In this document: piece by piece, positions 38,201-39,859 of the stretch
Numbering within the stretch: position 1 is the first letter of the stretch
Layout of the letters: every line of letters begins with the position of its first letter
Virus record (IMG/VR): IMGVR_UViG_3300030101_003298
Location: 1-39,859 of that record
Length of the DNA stretch: 39,859 nt
Direction: 5' to 3' (one strand)
Source: a virus
Made by a program: the position numbers and the translations under genes
Notes under the pieces: model-generated
Told to the model about the DNA's origin: nothing
Databases searched by the model: none
The model's input: the letters and a program-made list of their open reading frames with translations, nothing else

Positions 38201-39859
38201 AGGGTAACCGGCGTCTTCCCACTTGGAACCGAACGGCAGGGAGTACCCACCATCAAGAGCAACTTGGGTTGGGCCGGCAATCTTGATGCCGTCGCCAAAC
38301 TCTGCCAAGCACGCGCCTTCAATCTGCTGCACTGACTTGGGATCGACTTGCCCAACCTCAAAGTCTGCGAAGGTGATGATGGTTCCGTTGGATACCTGCT
38401 GCACCAGGGGGTTCACATCTTTGTTGTCGATCTGCTTCAACACGTTGGCGATCTGCGTGTTGTTTACGTTCACACCAGGAATGAACACCAAGACTGGGCC
38501 GATCGACTCGGTGTCACCAGGCTCTCTTCGCTTCACGACGTGGGATGCAGCCGCTTCTTGAGCCAGTCCCAGCGAGATCATTCTGACTGCATCAGTCATT
38601 TCTTCGGCTGACAGTCCGGGGACAACCACGTTCACGACGTTGTTGACGATCATGTCGCCATCGGTGTCTGGGTATGCACCAAGCGGACCAGTGATAACAG
38701 CGCCACCATCCGGGCCCTGTCCAACATTGACGTTGCTAGGCGAGGTAGTTCGGAGATCAACGCGGAACTTTGCCACCTGGCCAAGAGCAGTGGTCTTGCC
38801 CAGTGGCCGGTTCAGGTCAGCGCCTGCTCCGTTCTCCACCAGCGTTTCGTTCGACATCAGTTTGACCTTGATCTCGTAGGTCTTTTTGCCGTGACGAATT
38901 GTGATGGTTTTGCCGTACAGCTTGCTTCGCTTGCCTTTGTTGATCGTGCCTCGCATCACCCCCATGCCGGCAGGATCAATGAGCACATCCAGCATGACGT
39001 CAGCGTCTGGAATCTCCATTGCCATGTCCAGCAGATTGCGAACACCAATGTCACGACGCTTGGCGGACAGTGTGTTCAGGAAGGCGTTGTTTGGTTTGAA
39101 CAACTCAGCCAAACGGTTCTGGAAATACGCTCTCTCTGACTCGGTGAGGTCAGGGTTGACCGACTCAGCCAACAAGTATTTGCCCATATGATTGGCACGA
39201 CGACCTTGCTTTGTAGCCTCGGTTGCGACTTCAACAGTTGCACGAGGACCGCCTCGATGCTCAGACGCGGGCTCAATGATCGTGTCCAAAGACTCTTCGG
39301 TGAATTGGTCTTCAGACATGCTGATCTGGTCACCATCTTTAGTTGCTTGACCAGCCTCGTACGCCTGCTCCAGAAACTCATCAAGAGACTCGGAGAATGT
39401 TCCTGTGTCGTCCAAGCGGTTGGACCACATAGCCGCCTGAAGTTGCCACGGTCGGAATGGCTCAACCATCATGGCTTCTTGTGGAGTCAGCTCCTGGCCC
39501 TGTGCCATCTTTGCCTTGGCGTCCTTGTACTCTTGAGTTTGCTGAGTCTTGGCGTTGATTGCGTCAGCAACACGACCCATGAACTCAGCCCCAAGTTCGT
39601 ACATCAGAGGGTTGGCAAACGCCTCCTGGGGAATACCAAAGAACCGAGCCATGATGACGTCCAACGTCGCCATTGGAACTTCAGTGGCTGTACCCATTCC
39701 CAGACCCAAGGTTTGGTTGAAAGACCCCACCTTGTACTGTCCTGGATTACGGCCATACCCCCCACGAGCGGCTTCCAGAGCTGAAGTTTGGTCCATCACC
39801 GTCACGTTGGTGGGACGTCCACCCATATGTGCTGCCATCAAACCGATAGCTCGTCGCAA
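32222..39859 (-). CDS. Giant internal virion / polyvalent protein, C-terminal part (residues 996-3,540)
   Basis: This continues the gene that starts at 3084 and passes the circle junction; the TTG at the window edge is an internal Leu codon, not a start. Parts in order: helical region to about 1060 (TLDVIMARFFG); a mixed beta region at about 1250-1550; a Lys/Arg/Glu coiled coil at about 1600-1680; SFARE at 1780 and SYARV at 1793; RFSRSGLDPSA at 2012-2022; a second zincin motif HEYTH at 2096-2100 (VIIHEYTHARSVL); VFARE at 2417; SYARE at 2519; a long coiled coil at about 2530-2790. A C-terminal helical domain from about 2800 has hydrophobic helices near 3050-3080 and 3325-3350. The C-terminal part, including FLTFTSDPMKTYSRLYEPG, resembles the ends of large polyvalent phage proteins. 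I find no RNA polymerase motifs. At 3,540 residues it takes over a quarter of the genome. Confidence 0.88.
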   Translation of the reverse strand: MRRAIGLMAAHMGGRPTNVTVMDQTSALEAARGGYGRNPGQYKVGSFNQTLGLGMGTATEVPMATLDVIMARFFGIPQEAFANPLMYELGAEFMGRVADAINAKTQQTQEYKDAKAKMAQGQELTPQEAMMVEPFRPWQLQAAMWSNRLDDTGTFSESLDEFLEQAYEAGQATKDGDQISMSEDQFTEESLDTIIEPASEHRGGPRATVEVATEATKQGRRANHMGKYLLAESVNPDLTESERAYFQNRLAELFKPNNAFLNTLSAKRRDIGVRNLLDMAMEIPDADVMLDVLIDPAGMGVMRGTINKGKRSKLYGKTITIRHGKKTYEIKVKLMSNETLVENGAGADLNRPLGKTTALGQVAKFRVDLRTTSPSNVNVGQGPDGGAVITGPLGAYPDTDGDMIVNNVVNVVVPGLSAEEMTDAVRMISLGLAQEAAASHVVKRREPGDTESIGPVLVFIPGVNVNNTQIANVLKQIDNKDVNPLVQQVSNGTIITFADFEVGQVDPKSVQQIEGACLAEFGDGIKIAGPTQVALDGGYSLPFGSKWEDAGYPEGQIGPTQSDITKRENEIILEAAEKEIDNGTWYDGIPIGEGGQEVFESEEAFLKRQEKLQSALDKKRKARRKAEQAYDAAVESGDAAAIEQTRTDRALKRTEERAAKGELDGNQRRPKRTRALNKKQRELIEQVAPTREDKLALIAPSVTATQGSSGRKGRSATRAVWERVAQLDPDDRARVIESVGRSQAFRLHHFRSSLRAHRADFLREQQEANDKVAGSISKRSNGAISFARERSDNSSIYSYARVDTRSERDRGSLVDDRIPAKAKKEIAYAHRDRTGQKLGACLLGIDDHYNLDNDQLRAAAYELAKITEFDLRGLVDDGSKETRLTGVLRDPKDHLERTVDRLILHPSDVVPGLDGLETIGDALKLMLTVDPRSSMKARLKRLEEKLFEIEDEDLQSRALVVYHNIADAQDAILEHMEPKIKASQDVVRQILNQGIDLDIPFEVKEYYGSGFYHPPARFSRSGLDPSAPAGAITERGQTFFENHPAAKADPEGFAKRGAIVFGPPDLAENFEKPKPLTERGAVGANSVAGIDVHNWLDVIIHEYTHARSVLVIQDELQRVLGTTEILDSGVGKDALRIDQGMYAFGSETTYPQDGGFANLIIRAHAHPSAKLGSQAAGVQQVRQQIPTTQGHVDLERAMSYLSAPLEKQRPWMRNLCIAYVAVAHLVADPEAAMRMDPDMAESVSRDEAEQRSATKYLMMDLVQAGYVTGDLYEFMAQCINNKHLQQMLAQMQIIDTADAANQGKSLSPIAPMLGDQSNGNDHFIQVQVMRPEDIAMVDKGNVAFAKLLEFVAQSMGIDNRALVDNRGRERTVLELALGSLAHIMENAPSTSIDLMESRQKEMQLNAVTEGTPTPDKTIPPIVFAREYGGPKKRDFMFSYNASIRGDRGAYASHRGRVTITARNEEEARQEFQRRNSRDEFRQFVYDQLPGDVVDAILDPTMPAYRKPTVRILGVTDLGPTNEISYAREPQMRGVDRERQRREKQARDRLGSRLDTVLQTIMDREKQRLVGKKGMRPDIAALSGITAGVDAQKELSRQDKKAALDEQMRKMRQRQADLKADRVQLEEARQDTRKFIQKNLPVRLRGKLLTKLTQAKTEAALLKVEREVLNIAAQGRMQEATVSFNKRAKSLLRAGVKMSDETRQKLKAVTAKAEGLLKLFKEKPTAAELDQYEQALYELEELHTELDLAIQDDRDIQKQNRAEFREDVDRGTEAAKAAVATRESEAPVGPGGVTQSSRFGMAQRGGLDLESVLKLLGLDFMWEALTDAESRMLSHRRSVMSRTDEAVRRAGFRDLADFRAQTSMTRGRAMVSTRKVKLGGKEVDITLGQYLKLLAMDNETLDIIDRRGMVSLRVGRAGEGQMIEGADLRGDILAVREIADGPTKRLVTDLKEIRESQLRGPAMAMLYKLTGRMPPQVEGYEPRSAERMTAQAALDQILKSDNVMEIFAENAGFTKQRARNTVPVVSDFASDYLDHLDSSLELTHMAEPTRVLWTVLTDPDVRREVTTKLGSEQYDRILKHVGYATRVLPARSDPALGALAPVTGGILVLSPTSWGRIFFGGLNALQITAAPGELLQATGQMFKRLAAGGFNDFFQKEVAQRSGYLWDRDSSNAVDRRVVFNRDDGAAGMADMVQFLDVMNDVITNITLSGKAAREGNLSLSREHLAQTVKSIGSISKAIPTLRLLDRFIVATAVQIEMNRRNETDAPSSDSIKAAEQSIRRTQNTSSPLDDSNVTANLRTNGGLGQAFLTFTSDPMKTYSRLYEPGADKGTRGRVAAVSIAGNAAVNVGVTYLWSMLKAALYDDEDEKEKILAELHRQKSTDRALDMFIEETLVRASPFPVATFLLSRPLGAMIAEEIHAFRENRDSRDEGRYLESSVQNVGLGVAISTLRQTQLTYQTADPDRKAEALERASVDFLTLLGVPARAPFELLEILFTGASPAEIRSAEFQLREKFGVEFTREQKEVFKWARDEGKRNREEREAAKAR
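39761..39859. repeat. Right copy of the 99-bp terminal overlap
   Basis: Exact copy of bases 1-99. These bases should be counted once when the genome is circularised at 39,760 bp. Confidence 0.97.

Noticed and set aside
32222-39859. Virion RNA polymerase of the N4 type in the giant protein
   Set aside because: Size is similar, but I find no T7/N4 polymerase motifs such as the R-x3-K-x6-YG helix or the HD catalytic motif.
1-39859. tRNA genes, CRISPR arrays, insertion sequences
   Set aside because: No cloverleaf, spaced repeat array or transposase was seen on either strand, though tRNA detection by eye is limited.

Overview
The window is one complete, circular tailed-phage genome, linearised inside a gene. 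Bases 1-99 recur exactly as 39761-39859, so the unique circle is 39,760 bp. The overlap lies inside coding sequence and looks like an assembly overlap rather than a packaging terminus. Closing the circle joins the minus-strand frame at 1-3084 to the one ending at 32222, giving a single open frame of 3,540 codons.

Layout. (1) Late region, minus strand, read from 24521 down through the junction to 32222: small and large terminase, a small protein, portal, an FmdB-like protein, scaffold, major capsid, decoration protein, a connector or tail tubular A-like protein, a Cys/Arg-rich basic protein, a metallophosphoesterase, a duplicated two-gene module (small beta protein plus LamG-like lectin), a cluster of very small basic and membrane proteins, a fibre-like protein, a tail tubular B-like protein, three internal-virion-type proteins, and the 3,540-residue giant. 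Almost every gene overlaps the next by 1, 4 or 14 bases. (2) Divergent control region, 24522-24720. (3) Early region, plus strand, 24721-32235: about eleven small, mostly unrecognised and often acidic proteins, a ribbon-helix-helix-like protein, then a recombination and replication set: PD-(D/E)XK exonuclease, annealing protein with an SSB-like tip, O/DnaD-like replication protein and RusA resolvase. The two arms meet tail to tail and overlap by 14 bp.

There is no tail sheath, tail tube or tape measure, and the order portal - capsid - tubular A - tubular B - internal proteins resembles T7-type short-tailed phages, so a podovirus is the best guess. I recognise no DNA polymerase, RNA polymerase, helicase, integrase, repressor or classical endolysin. 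The phage probably depends on host RNA polymerase (two sigma70-like promoters are visible) and the host replisome. The host cannot be named. Strong Shine-Dalgarno sites and sigma70-type promoters fit a Gram-negative bacterium, and one late protein ends in a PEP-CTERM-like tail that, if real, would point to an exosortase-bearing host.

The most interesting items are the giant protein (two HExxH zincin motifs and a recurring [SV]-[FY]-A-R linker motif), the repeated promoter/leader/UUCG-hairpin cassettes of the early region, the duplicated lectin module, the metallophosphoesterase whose first metal-ligand Asp is Cys, and the structured repeat region at 28977-29114.
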